A DNA stretch of 64,000 bases from Chryseobacterium ginsenosidimutans (lineage in GTDB: Bacteria; Bacteroidota; Bacteroidia; Flavobacteriales; Weeksellaceae), in assembly GCF_030823405.1 (NCBI RefSeq), contig NZ_JAUSXC010000001.1, positions 434,001-498,000 of the forward strand, written 5' to 3'. Under the pieces are notes generated by a model that was not told the origin of the DNA, did not search any database, and was given only the letters and a program-made list of their open reading frames with translations. Shown here one piece after another: positions 42,417 to 50,957 of this stretch; positions within the stretch are counted from its first letter, which is position 1, and each line of letters begins with the position of its first letter. Made by a program: the position numbers and the translations under genes.

Positions 42417-43793
42417 ATGAATTTACCGTACGCGGAACCTTTCCGTATTAAAATGGTTGAAGAAATTCGTCAATCAACAAGAGAAGAAAGAGAACAGTGG
42501 CTTAAGCAAGCAAATTATAACCTATTCAACTTAAAATCTTCACAAGTATTTATTGATCTTCTGACAGATTCCGGAACCGGAGCAATGTCTGACAGACAAT
42601 GGGGAGCTTTAATGACAGGAGACGAAAGCTATGCCGGCTCACGCTCGTTTGAAGAATTGCACCAAACGGTACAAAATATTACCGGCTTCAAATATCTTCT
42701 GCCAACTCACCAGGGAAGAGCTGCTGAAAACGTTTTATTTTCAGTGTTAGTAAAAGACGGCGATGTGGTTCCCGGGAATTCACATTTTGATACAACAAAA
42801 GGACATATTGAATTTAGAAAAGCTCATGCAATTGACTGTACGATTGACGAAGCTTTTGATATTAATGACTTGCATCCATTCAAAGGAAATATCGATCTTG
42901 AGAAACTGGAAGAAGTTTATAAAAGTCATCCAAAAGAAAAAATACCTTTTTGTTTAATTACAATTACCTGTAACTCTTCCGGAGGGCAACCCGTTTCTTT
43001 AGAAAATATGAAGGCTGTAAGAGAACTTTCAAATAAATATGGAGTTCCGGTTTTCTTTGATTCGGCAAGATTTGCAGAAAATGCTTATTTCATCAAAAAA
43101 AGAGAAAAAGGACAGGAAAACAGGACTATCAAAGAGATCTGTAAAGAAGTTTTTTCTTACGGAGACGGTATGACGATGAGTTCTAAAAAAGACGGTCTTG
43201 TTAATATCGGTGGATTTATTGCCCTGAATAGCGAAGAAGTTTTCAGAAAGGCTTCAAGTTTTACCATTATTTATGAAGGATTTATTACTTACGGAGGTAT
43301 GGCAGGAAGAGACATGGCTGCTTTGGCAGTTGGTCTTAATGAAGCTACGGAATTTGCTTATCTGGAAAGCAGAATTTCTCAGGTTGAATATCTTGGTCAC
43401 AAATTAATTGAATACGGAATTCCTGTTCAGAAGCCAATCGGGGGACATGCTGTTTTTATTGACTCTTTAAACTTTTTACCAAAAGTTTCGCGTGCAGAAT
43501 ATCCTGCGCAGACTTTGGGTCTCGAGATTTACAAAGAAGCAGGAATCAGAACTGTGGAAATCGGAACTTTATTAGCAGACAGAGATCCTAAAACAAGAGA
43601 GAACCGTTATCCTAAGCTTGAATTGGTTCGTCTAGCTATTCCTAGAAGAACATATACAAACAACCATATGGATTATATAGCCGCTGCCATCAAAAACGTT
43701 TACGAAAGACGCGATGAGATTGCAAAAGGATACAAAATCACATGGGAGCCAGAATTATTAAGACATTTTACTGTGCAGTTAGAAGAAGCATAA
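42417..43793 (+). CDS. tnaA: tryptophanase
   Basis: A 458-residue PLP beta-eliminating lyase that splits tryptophan into indole, pyruvate and ammonia. The fold I motifs are present: LTDSGTGAMSD, THQGRAAEN, DSARFAENAYF and the PLP lysine in MSSKKDGLVNIGG. The middle looks like tyrosine phenol-lyase. But two positions that mark substrate choice agree with tryptophanase: VEIG where tyrosine phenol-lyase has an Arg (SMERG), and RHFT where it has RFFT. It is monocistronic and no tnaC-like leader peptide or permease gene is adjacent. Confidence 0.88.
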   Translation: MNLPYAEPFRIKMVEEIRQSTREEREQWLKQANYNLFNLKSSQVFIDLLTDSGTGAMSDRQWGALMTGDESYAGSRSFEELHQTVQNITGFKYLLPTHQGRAAENVLFSVLVKDGDVVPGNSHFDTTKGHIEFRKAHAIDCTIDEAFDINDLHPFKGNIDLEKLEEVYKSHPKEKIPFCLITITCNSSGGQPVSLENMKAVRELSNKYGVPVFFDSARFAENAYFIKKREKGQENRTIKEICKEVFSYGDGMTMSSKKDGLVNIGGFIALNSEEVFRKASSFTIIYEGFITYGGMAGRDMAALAVGLNEATEFAYLESRISQVEYLGHKLIEYGIPVQKPIGGHAVFIDSLNFLPKVSRAEYPAQTLGLEIYKEAGIRTVEIGTLLADRDPKTRENRYPKLELVRLAIPRRTYTNNHMDYIAAAIKNVYERRDEIAKGYKITWEPELLRHFTVQLEEA

Positions 43794-43836
43794 ATAAAAA
43801 GAAATGGCAAATATATAAGCCATATTCTATAATATT

Positions 43837-43865
43837 AAAGCGTCCAAACTCGGGCGCTTTTTTTA
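43837..43865. terminator. terminator between tnaA and the sugar dehydrogenase gene
   Basis: AAAGCGTCC / GGGCGCTTT, 9-bp stem with one T-G pair and 6-nt loop, then T run. The genes converge here. Confidence 0.8.
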
Positions 43866-43867
43866 TC

Positions 43868-45082
43868 TTATTTTTTTGAAATCTTATATAATTTACCACT
43901 ATCCGTCACAGCATACAAATTTCCGTCATTTCCATTCAAAACATCACGGAACCTTTCTTTCTGATCAGCCAAAAGGCGCTCTTCACCAACAACTTTGTTC
44001 TCTTTTATTACAATCCTGTTGATATGTTCGCCGCTTAAACATCCTATCATTAAATTTCCTTTCCATTCATCAATATTTCCTGTGTAGAAAGTAACTCCAC
44101 TGGGTGAGATTACAGGATCCCAATAATAAACAGGCTGTTCTGTTCCTTCTTTTTGCGTTGTTCCGTTATTAATTTTCTCCCCTGAATATTCAATTCCATA
44201 CGTTACATCTCCCCAACCATAATTTTTCCCTGGCTTTATTAAATTAATTTCATCACCACCTCTTGGCCCCATTTCTACATCCCAAAGATTCCCGTTGGGA
44301 TCAATTGCCAATCCTTGAGGATTTCTGATTCCGTAAGCGTAGATTTCAGGTTTATATCCCGGTTTTCCGATAAAAGGATTTTCGGGAGCAGGTTTTCCGT
44401 CTTTTGTTATTTTTAAAATTTTACCTAAATAATTATCTGTTTTCTGAGCATAAACTCTTGTTTCTTTATCCGATCTTTCACCTGTGCTTACGAACAAATT
44501 TCCATCTTTATCAAATGCCAATCGACTTCCGTAATGTTTGTCACCGTTATAAGTCGGAGTTGCCCTGAAAATAACTTTTACATCAGAAATGTTCTTTAAA
44601 TCCTGAGAAAGCATTCCTTTTCCAACTGCCGTGTGATTTCCTTTTTCATAAGGCTCTGAAAAACTGAAATAAATGATGCTATTTGTTTCAAAATCAGGAT
44701 CAAGAGCAACATCAAGCATTCCACCCTGCCCTTTTGAATCAACTTTTGGAAAGCCTTCAATTTTTGAAACCTGTTTTCCGTCTGCGGAAACAACATTTAT
44801 ATATCCTTTTTTATCTGTAATTAAGAATTTCCCGTCCGGTAAATTGATAATTCCCCAAGGCCTTCCCAGATCTTTGTTTAACACTTCAACATTATAAGCT
44901 GTTGAGGTTTTCACGGCTTTTATCCTTGTCTGTCCGGGAAATGCAGGTTTGTAATCAGAATTTGGTTCTTTTGTCTCAACGCTTCTATTGTTTCCAATTT
45001 CCTGTGCGTTGGCTGTATTTTGTTTACAAGATAAAATTAAAAATAAACTTAATGCAGAAATATAAAATCTGTTTAATTTCAT
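43868..45082 (-). CDS. PQQ-dependent sugar dehydrogenase-like lipoprotein
   Basis: A 404-residue exported protein with a lipobox (FLILSCKQN, Cys near residue 19). The beta-propeller pattern of soluble aldose dehydrogenases is clear: RPWGIINLPDGKFLITDK, GQGGMLDVALDPDF, GSRLAFDKDGNLFVSTGER, YAYGIRNPQGLAIDPNG and GKNYGWGDV. It presumably oxidises sugars in the periplasm using PQQ. No PQQ synthesis genes are in view, so the cofactor may come from elsewhere. Confidence 0.88.
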   Translation of the reverse strand: MKLNRFYISALSLFLILSCKQNTANAQEIGNNRSVETKEPNSDYKPAFPGQTRIKAVKTSTAYNVEVLNKDLGRPWGIINLPDGKFLITDKKGYINVVSADGKQVSKIEGFPKVDSKGQGGMLDVALDPDFETNSIIYFSFSEPYEKGNHTAVGKGMLSQDLKNISDVKVIFRATPTYNGDKHYGSRLAFDKDGNLFVSTGERSDKETRVYAQKTDNYLGKILKITKDGKPAPENPFIGKPGYKPEIYAYGIRNPQGLAIDPNGNLWDVEMGPRGGDEINLIKPGKNYGWGDVTYGIEYSGEKINNGTTQKEGTEQPVYYWDPVISPSGVTFYTGNIDEWKGNLMIGCLSGEHINRIVIKENKVVGEERLLADQKERFRDVLNGNDGNLYAVTDSGKLYKISKK

Positions 45083-45135
45083 AATATAATGATTTGGCGG
45101 TTTTTAAGATGAATGGAAAAATAATGCCAATAAAA

Positions 45136-45166
45136 TTTGCCAGTTTAAATTTTAATTCTACATTTG
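45136..45166 (+). promoter_or_regulatory. promoter of the BlaI-type regulator gene
   Basis: TTTG (45136-45139), 19-bp spacer, TACATTTG (45159-45166), an exact Bacteroidota promoter. The -7 box lies inside the operator palindrome. Confidence 0.7.
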
Positions 45167-45171
45167 TAGAA
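45156..45171. promoter_or_regulatory. BlaI/MecI-type operator
   Basis: TTCTACA-TT-TGTAGAA is a perfect 7-bp palindrome with a TACA/TGTA core, the recognition pattern of BlaI/MecI repressors. A further half-site TGTAGAA is at 45185-45191, just before the start codon. The operator covers the -7 box, so bound repressor should block transcription. Confidence 0.65.
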
Positions 45172-45192
45172 CAATATAACAAAATGTAGAAT

Positions 45193-45567
45193 ATGAAAGA
45201 AATAAAACTCACCGATTCCGAAAAAGACCTCATGGAAATTCTTTGGGAAAAAGAAAGAATTTTCATGAAAGATATTTTAGAATCTTATCCTGAGCCAAAA
45301 CCAGCGACTACAACCGTTGCCACACTTCTGAAAAGAATGCAGAACAAAGATCTTGTTGGCTACAAATTGTATGGAAATTCCCGAGAATACTTTCCGAAAG
45401 TTGCCAAAGGGGAATATTTCAAGGAAGAAATGTCTTCCATGATTGATCGTTTTTTCAATAGTTCCGTCTCTCAGTTTGCTTCATTTTTTACTGCAAATAC
45501 AAAACTGTCACAAAAACAACTGAAAGAACTAAGAGAGATTATCGACCAGCAAATCGACCAAAAATGA
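45193..45567 (+). CDS. BlaI/MecI/CopY family transcriptional repressor
   Basis: A 124-residue winged-helix repressor (KLTDSEKDLMEILWEKERIFM, then TTTVATLLKRMQNKDLV). It is followed with a 4-base overlap by a membrane metallopeptidase of BlaR1 type, the classic sensor-repressor pair in which sensor proteolysis relieves repression. The upstream operator suggests autoregulation. No beta-lactamase gene is adjacent, so the controlled stress is unknown. Confidence 0.92.
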   Translation: MKEIKLTDSEKDLMEILWEKERIFMKDILESYPEPKPATTTVATLLKRMQNKDLVGYKLYGNSREYFPKVAKGEYFKEEMSSMIDRFFNSSVSQFASFFTANTKLSQKQLKELREIIDQQIDQK

Positions 45568-46973
45568 TTGTCATTTTAAAAATAATTTTGTGTTCATCAC
45601 TGCTTATCACTTTTTATTATTTGTTTCTTCAAAAGGAAAAAATGTATCAGTTCAATAGATTTTATTTGATATTTTCACTGATATTTTCTTATACAGTTCC
45701 GTTTATTTCAATAGAAACAGAACTTCCGAAACAGGCAAATCGTGCACAAACAGTATTAGAAGCAACACAACAGATTTTAGATCTTACTCCAAAACAGGAA
45801 AATGTTAATTGGATGAATCTTGTCTGGATAATCTATGCAATTGTAACCTTATTTTTCTTAATAAAAATCATTATTTCAATTGTAAAAATTAAAAACTTAA
45901 AAGGTGAGAAAATTATTTATCAAAATCACAATGTAGTATTAACCAAAGAAAATTTATCACCTTTCAGTTTCTGGAAAACTATTTATTTAGGAAGAAATTA
46001 TTTGATTAACAACAAAATAGATTCAAGAATCTTTCTTCATGAAAAAAGCCATTTGGAGCAAAGGCACAGTATTGATCTTTTATTTATTGAAATTTTAAAG
46101 ATTTTCACATGGTTTAATCCTGCCATTTACTTTTATAAAAAAGCAATCGTTACCAATCACGAATTTCTGGCAGATGAATTTGTTTTAAAAAATGATTTTA
46201 ACGTAAAAGATTATCAGAATTTAATTCTTGACGAAATTATTTCATCCCAAAACTATAACCTTACTCATACATTCAATTTTAACAACACCAAAAAACGATT
46301 TATTATGATGAGCACCAAAAAATCAAAACTGACGAACGTTAAAAAAGTAATCAGTATTCCAATTTTAATTGCTGCATTCGGATTATTTGTACAAAAAACG
46401 TACGCCAATAATATCGAACATGCTATTAAAGCAACACAAAATAAATTTTCAGAACCTGAAAGAAAATCTACTGCAGAATCTATCGGAGAAAACATCCGGC
46501 AAATCAAAACAATACCAACTGAAGAGGCAATAACGGAAAAACTGCCTTTAAAAACTAATGCTGAGGAAAAAGTTTTGGATACAATTCGTCCGAAAAGCAA
46601 TCAAAATGTAAATACAACTCCTGAAACTTCACAAAACAGGAATACAAACATTTCAGAAAATGACAATACGATTCTTCCCCAATTTCCAGGAGGTATGAAT
46701 GAACTGAGAACCAAAATTTCAAAGACATTTGATGGAGGCAAGATAAATGCGAGCAAAAATAAAGAAATGTACAGAGCCAATATATCATATACTGTTACTG
46801 AAAACGGCACCGTCGCAGACATAAAAGTTTCAGGTGATAATGAATTATTCAACAATGAAACATTATTATCATTTAAAAGAGCTAATGAAAACATAACCTG
46901 GAAACCTGCGGAAAAAAACGGAAAGCCAATCCCCTACACATTGAGAATACCATTAACAATGTCTTTCCAATAA
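45564..46973 (+). CDS. M56/BlaR1-type metallopeptidase with TonB C-terminal domain
   Basis: A 469-residue membrane protein with about four transmembrane helices. The zinc motif is HEKSH (in FLHEKSHLEQRH), with the third ligand in NHEFLADEF about 40 residues later. After the last helix comes a Ser/Thr/Lys-rich linker and a C-terminal TonB-like domain (about 375-469: LPQFPGGMNELRTKIS, YTVTENGTVADIKV). It should sense an envelope signal and act on the BlaI-type repressor. The M56-TonB fusion is common in Bacteroidota. Confidence 0.9.
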   Translation: MIVILKIILCSSLLITFYYLFLQKEKMYQFNRFYLIFSLIFSYTVPFISIETELPKQANRAQTVLEATQQILDLTPKQENVNWMNLVWIIYAIVTLFFLIKIIISIVKIKNLKGEKIIYQNHNVVLTKENLSPFSFWKTIYLGRNYLINNKIDSRIFLHEKSHLEQRHSIDLLFIEILKIFTWFNPAIYFYKKAIVTNHEFLADEFVLKNDFNVKDYQNLILDEIISSQNYNLTHTFNFNNTKKRFIMMSTKKSKLTNVKKVISIPILIAAFGLFVQKTYANNIEHAIKATQNKFSEPERKSTAESIGENIRQIKTIPTEEAITEKLPLKTNAEEKVLDTIRPKSNQNVNTTPETSQNRNTNISENDNTILPQFPGGMNELRTKISKTFDGGKINASKNKEMYRANISYTVTENGTVADIKVSGDNELFNNETLLSFKRANENITWKPAEKNGKPIPYTLRIPLTMSFQ

Positions 46974-46977
46974 ACAA

Positions 46978-47002
46978 AACAGCACTCAGATCGGGTGCTG
47001 TT
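46978..47002 (+). terminator. possible terminator after the M56 gene
   Basis: AACAGCAC / GTGCTGTT, 8-bp perfect stem with a 9-nt loop, but only a weak T tract (CTCATTTC) follows. Confidence 0.5.
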
Positions 47003-47126
47003 CTCATTTCAAATCATTTATTCAAGCTTACAGTTAAAAGCCTATTAAAAATCCATCATCAAAATCAAGGAAAAGCATTAATCAAAAATTTCTTTCGTAT
47101 TTTTGTTATATAAGATCACTTTTTCT

Positions 47127-49118
47127 ATGGATTTCAAACTTCAATCAGAATATAAACCAACCGGAGACCAACCTAAAGCCATCGAAAAATTAACCAAAGG
47201 CATTAATATCGGTGAAAAATACCAGACTTTATTGGGAGTTACAGGATCCGGGAAAACATTTACTGTAGCCAATGTTGTTCAGAATGTTCAGAAACCGACT
47301 TTGGTTTTGGCGCATAATAAGACTTTGGCAGCACAGCTTTTCATGGAATTTAAAGAGTTTTTTCCGGAAAACGCTGTTGAATATTTTGTAAGTTACTACG
47401 ACTATTATCAACCGGAAGCTTACATTGCCTCGTCAGGAACTTATATTGAAAAAGATCTAAGTATTAATGAAGAAGTTGAAAAATTAAGGCTTTCTGCAAC
47501 AGCAAGTTTGCTTTCAGGAAGAAGAGATGTACTTATTGTAGCCTCGGTTTCATGTATTTATGGTATCGGAAACCCAACGGAGTTTCACAAATCACTAATT
47601 TCTATTGCTATTGGTGAAAAAGTAACAAGAACTGCTCTTCTCCATTCTTTGGTGAGTGCTTTGTATGCCAGAACATTAAACGAATTCCAAAGAGGAACTT
47701 TCAGAGTAAAAGGAGATGTTATTGATGTTTTTCCGGCATATGCAGATAATGCTATAAGAATTCAGTTTTTTGGTGATGAAATTGAAAAAATCCAAAGTTT
47801 TGATCCTGTTTCAGGAAATGTGACCGGAGCCTTTGAGCAAATCCAAATTTATCCGGCAAACCTTTTCGTAACATCAAAAGAAACGTTGAACGGAGCAATC
47901 AGGCATATTCAGGACGACCTTGTGAAGCAGGTTGATTTCTTTAATTCAATCGAAAAACCATTAGAAGCCAAGAGATTACAGGAAAGAACAGAGCTTGATC
48001 TTGAAATGATTAAAGAATTGGGCTATTGTTCGGGAATTGAAAATTATTCCCGATATCTTGATGGAAGATTGCCAGGAACAAGACCTTTCTGTCTTCTTGA
48101 TTATTTTCCAAAGGATTTTTTAATGGTGATTGATGAAAGCCACGTTACCGTTCCGCAGGTTCATGCAATGTACGGAGGCGACCGAAGCAGAAAAGAGTCT
48201 TTGGTAGAATATGGCTTCAGACTTCCTGCTGCAATGGACAACAGACCTCTAAAATTTAATGAATTTGAAGACATTCAGAATCAGGTGATTTACGTTTCTG
48301 CAACACCTGCAGATTATGAATTAGAGAAAACGGGAGGAGCTTATATTGAACAACTTATTCGTCCGACTGGACTGTTAGATCCAATTATCGAAATCAGACC
48401 TTCGTTAAATCAAATTGATGATTTAATGGAAGAAATTAGGAAAAGAGCCAATGTTGATGAAAGAGTTTTGGTAACGACCTTAACTAAAAAAATGGCAGAA
48501 GAACTCACCAAATATTTTGTAAAGTTCGGGATCAGAACGAGATATATCCACTCGGATGTCGAGACTTTGGAGCGTATTCAGATCATGCAGGATTTACGTT
48601 TGGGGCTTTTTGATGTTTTAATTGGGGTAAACTTATTGAGGGAAGGTCTGGATTTACCGGAAGTTTCCTTAGTTGCCATTCTCGATGCCGACAAAGAAGG
48701 AATGTTAAGAAGCAGAAGATCAATGATTCAGACGGTTGGTCGTGCCGCAAGAAATATTAACGGAAGAGCAATCATGTATGCCGATAAGATTACAAAATCG
48801 ATGCAGGCAACTCTTGACGAAACAGAATACCGCCGTGCAAAACAAATTCAATACAATGAAGAACACGGCAAAGTTCCTGTAGCTTTAAATAAAAAGATTT
48901 CTGAAAACCTCGTTGGAAGAAGCAAGGACTTCCCTGACGAAAAATATACTCAAAAAGAAATTCTGCAAAAGGTTGCTGAAGCAAAAGCCACTTACACAGG
49001 TGAAGATATGGAAAAAGTAATTGCACAAAAGCAAAAAGAAATGGAAGCTGCTGCGAAAAACCTTGATTTCATCAAAGCCGCCAAGTTAAGAGATGAAATT
49101 GCAGGTTTAAAGGCATAA
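47127..49118 (+). CDS. uvrB: excinuclease ABC subunit B
   Basis: A 663-residue helicase-like core of nucleotide excision repair. Walker A is TGSGKTF, the beta-hairpin region is YDYYQPEAYIASSGTYIEKD, the DEAH-like box is VIDESHV, and VNLLREGLDLPEVSLVAILDADKEG with RAARN makes the later helicase motifs. The UVR domain closes the protein (KEMEAAAKNLDFIKAAKLRD). The ATG at 47127 is preferred over a TTG eight codons upstream, because UvrB starts close to FKLQSEYKPTGDQP. Confidence 0.97.
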   Translation: MDFKLQSEYKPTGDQPKAIEKLTKGINIGEKYQTLLGVTGSGKTFTVANVVQNVQKPTLVLAHNKTLAAQLFMEFKEFFPENAVEYFVSYYDYYQPEAYIASSGTYIEKDLSINEEVEKLRLSATASLLSGRRDVLIVASVSCIYGIGNPTEFHKSLISIAIGEKVTRTALLHSLVSALYARTLNEFQRGTFRVKGDVIDVFPAYADNAIRIQFFGDEIEKIQSFDPVSGNVTGAFEQIQIYPANLFVTSKETLNGAIRHIQDDLVKQVDFFNSIEKPLEAKRLQERTELDLEMIKELGYCSGIENYSRYLDGRLPGTRPFCLLDYFPKDFLMVIDESHVTVPQVHAMYGGDRSRKESLVEYGFRLPAAMDNRPLKFNEFEDIQNQVIYVSATPADYELEKTGGAYIEQLIRPTGLLDPIIEIRPSLNQIDDLMEEIRKRANVDERVLVTTLTKKMAEELTKYFVKFGIRTRYIHSDVETLERIQIMQDLRLGLFDVLIGVNLLREGLDLPEVSLVAILDADKEGMLRSRRSMIQTVGRAARNINGRAIMYADKITKSMQATLDETEYRRAKQIQYNEEHGKVPVALNKKISENLVGRSKDFPDEKYTQKEILQKVAEAKATYTGEDMEKVIAQKQKEMEAAAKNLDFIKAAKLRDEIAGLKA

Positions 49119-49154
49119 ATCATTATTAAAACTAACTATAACAACAAATAGAGA

Positions 49155-49529
49155 ATGAAAAAAGTAACAGGCATCGGCGGAATATTCTTCAAATGCAAAG
49201 ATCCGAAAGCACTGAAAGAATGGTATAAAACGCATCTTGGAATTGACGTTAACGAATATGGAGCAACTTTTGAGTGGAAAGACGTCGCAGAATCTAATGA
49301 AAAAGGCTCTCTGTCTTGGAGTCCATTTCCTGAAACAACCAAATATTTTGAACCTTCAACAAGAGAGTTTATGATCAATTACACCGTTGCTGATTTGGAA
49401 GCTTTAGTTGAAGAATTAAAAAAAGAAGGTGTAACAATTCTTGACGAAATCGCAGCGTACGATTACGGAAAATTCGTTCATATTCTTGATATTGAAGGAA
49501 ATAAGATTGAATTGTGGGAGCCTAAATAA
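49155..49529 (+). CDS. VOC family (glyoxalase-like) protein
   Basis: A 124-residue single vicinal-oxygen-chelate domain (FFKCKDPKALKEWYKTHLGI at the start, FVHILDIEGNKIELWEPK at the end). Substrate unknown: such proteins include glyoxalases, dioxygenases and antibiotic-binding proteins. It begins 36 bases after uvrB and could be co-transcribed. Confidence 0.88.
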   Translation: MKKVTGIGGIFFKCKDPKALKEWYKTHLGIDVNEYGATFEWKDVAESNEKGSLSWSPFPETTKYFEPSTREFMINYTVADLEALVEELKKEGVTILDEIAAYDYGKFVHILDIEGNKIELWEPK

Positions 49530-49553
49530 TTTAAAAACTATATACAATAATAC

Positions 49554-49586
49554 AAAACCCTTGAGAATTCAATTTCAAGGGTTTTA
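49554..49586. terminator. bidirectional terminator
   Basis: AAAACCCTTGA / TCAAGGGTTTT with a 10-nt loop and T-rich flank, between the VOC gene and the convergent terpene synthase gene. Confidence 0.8.
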
Positions 49587-49616
49587 TTTATTTTAAAATA
49601 TATTATATTTCTTAAC

Positions 49617-50597
49617 TCACGAAACAACACTAGCGTAAGTAAACGGATAACGCGCTGTTTCAGATTCGCTCCAGGCTATATTTCCTGCCATTTGCAATTC
49701 CAAAATATTGGTATAGCGTTTTAATATTTGGTCTGTTTCTTCATCAAATGAGGGCAATTCCTTCGAAAGGGCAATAAATTTATTTACTTCCGTATCATGA
49801 ATTTCTGCGGTAAGCAAAACAGCTTCTTCCCAAGTAACGTTTTGTTCGTTCTTTATTATTGAAGGCAGATTGTGTTTATCACCCGATAATTGCTCTTTGC
49901 TTAAAGAAAACAAATCGTTTGAAATACAGATAGCGTTACAGGCTGCTTCACTCAGTTTTTGTATTATTACATGGTTTTTTGCAAATTCAGGCAGATAATT
50001 TTTTTCAATAGGCTGTATAAGCGCAAGTGAGACATTTGCAGCACCTGCGTATCTTCTTTTTTCCAAATATTCTTCCACTCCGGGAAGCTGTTTGAAAGAA
50101 TTCTGATATTCCCAAATTGCGGCTGCAAATATATACTCAATTTCCTTGACAAATGAGCGGATCCACTCATCCCTACTTATGCATATTAATCGTGACCAAA
50201 CATCCGCTAAAGCAATAAAAACAGGATTTTCAAATTGTTGAGTGGTCTGTAATTCTATCTTTGGATTAATAACTGTCATAAATTTTTCAATAAACTGACG
50301 TAGAGCAAATTCTTTCTCAACCGCACTTTCTGCAAACTGGCTGTCAATATGATCATCAACTATAAACAACAGAGCAACCAAATCGCTTGCAATGCACAAT
50401 TGATCGTAATCAGCATTAGGATAAAATCTTGCGGTGAAAGCACTGTAGTTATTAGCATTATATCTCTCAAAGTCTTCTTTGAAACATAAGCCAAACTTTA
50501 TGACCCATTGGTCTGTATGTTGTTTCACAGCATCTGTATGGGGATTAAGGACAGAAGAAAAAGGACAATAAAGTCTTGGAATTGTTAAATTTTTCAT
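49617..50597 (-). CDS. class I terpene synthase
   Basis: A 326-residue terpene cyclase. The Asp-rich motif DDHID begins at residue 81, the NSE/DTE metal site is NDLFSLSKE at 227-235, the pyrophosphate-sensor Arg is in EKRRYAG near 181, and an RY pair is near 316-317. All elements needed for a working bacterial class I synthase are there. It would cyclise a prenyl diphosphate (FPP or GGPP) into a terpene, probably released as a volatile. No prenyltransferase, P450 or methyltransferase gene is next to it. Confidence 0.92.
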   Translation of the reverse strand: MKNLTIPRLYCPFSSVLNPHTDAVKQHTDQWVIKFGLCFKEDFERYNANNYSAFTARFYPNADYDQLCIASDLVALLFIVDDHIDSQFAESAVEKEFALRQFIEKFMTVINPKIELQTTQQFENPVFIALADVWSRLICISRDEWIRSFVKEIEYIFAAAIWEYQNSFKQLPGVEEYLEKRRYAGAANVSLALIQPIEKNYLPEFAKNHVIIQKLSEAACNAICISNDLFSLSKEQLSGDKHNLPSIIKNEQNVTWEEAVLLTAEIHDTEVNKFIALSKELPSFDEETDQILKRYTNILELQMAGNIAWSESETARYPFTYASVVS

Positions 50598-50638
50598 GGC
50601 ATTTAATTTTTAAATATTTTTTATCATAAGTTAGTTTT

Positions 50639-50654
50639 CTGTTTTATAAAACAG
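50639..50654. promoter_or_regulatory. palindrome upstream of the terpene synthase
   Basis: CTGTTTTATAAAACAG is a perfect 16-bp palindrome 42 bases upstream of the terpene synthase start codon. It overlaps the preceding terminator by two bases. It may be an operator for this gene. Confidence 0.35.
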
Positions 50655-50685
50655 TTTCGGCGGCATCAGAGATGCCGCCGAAACT
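50653..50685 (-). terminator. strong GC-rich terminator after the DUF3820 gene
   Basis: AGTTTCGGCGGCATC / GATGCCGCCGAAACT, a perfect 15-bp stem with a 3-nt loop. On the minus strand TGTTTTAT follows. It is far more GC-rich than its surroundings and insulates the terpene synthase gene from upstream transcription. Confidence 0.75.
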
Positions 50686-50690
50686 TTATA

Positions 50691-50954
50691 TTAAAATTTA
50701 TAAATCTTGTTTTTAGCTTGTCCATGATTCACCGCACGTCCACGAATCGGAATCAGCAAATCCATCAACCCGTTTAATTTTATTTCGTAAATCGTTGAAA
50801 GCTGCATTCCTAATTTACCTTTGGGCATTCCCTGCCGATGAAACCATTCAAGATAGCTTATCGGTAAATCTGCAAGTACAGTGCCTTCATGTTTTCCGAA
50901 AGGCATTTTTACGACGCATATTTCTTGTAATATTTCCGGGTTTATTCCTTCCAT
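50691..50954 (-). CDS. DUF3820 family protein
   Basis: An 87-residue soluble protein with the DUF3820 pattern VKMPFGKHEGTVLADLPISY followed by LEWFHRQGMPKGKLG. This small module also occurs as a C-terminal domain in some exonucleases. Function unknown. It starts 3 bases after the AI-2E permease gene's stop and forms one operon with it. Confidence 0.85.
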   Translation of the reverse strand: MEGINPEILQEICVVKMPFGKHEGTVLADLPISYLEWFHRQGMPKGKLGMQLSTIYEIKLNGLMDLLIPIRGRAVNHGQAKNKIYKF

Positions 50955-50957
50955 TAT

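Noticed and set aside
42417..43793. Tyrosine phenol-lyase instead of tryptophanase
   Set aside because: Parts of the sequence resemble it, but the substrate-pocket positions read VEIG and RHFT as in tryptophanase, not MERG and RFFT.
50653..50685. End of an insertion sequence next to the terpene synthase
   Set aside because: The structure is a self-complementary hairpin with a 3-nt loop and no matching partner end or transposase was seen. A terminator is the simpler reading.
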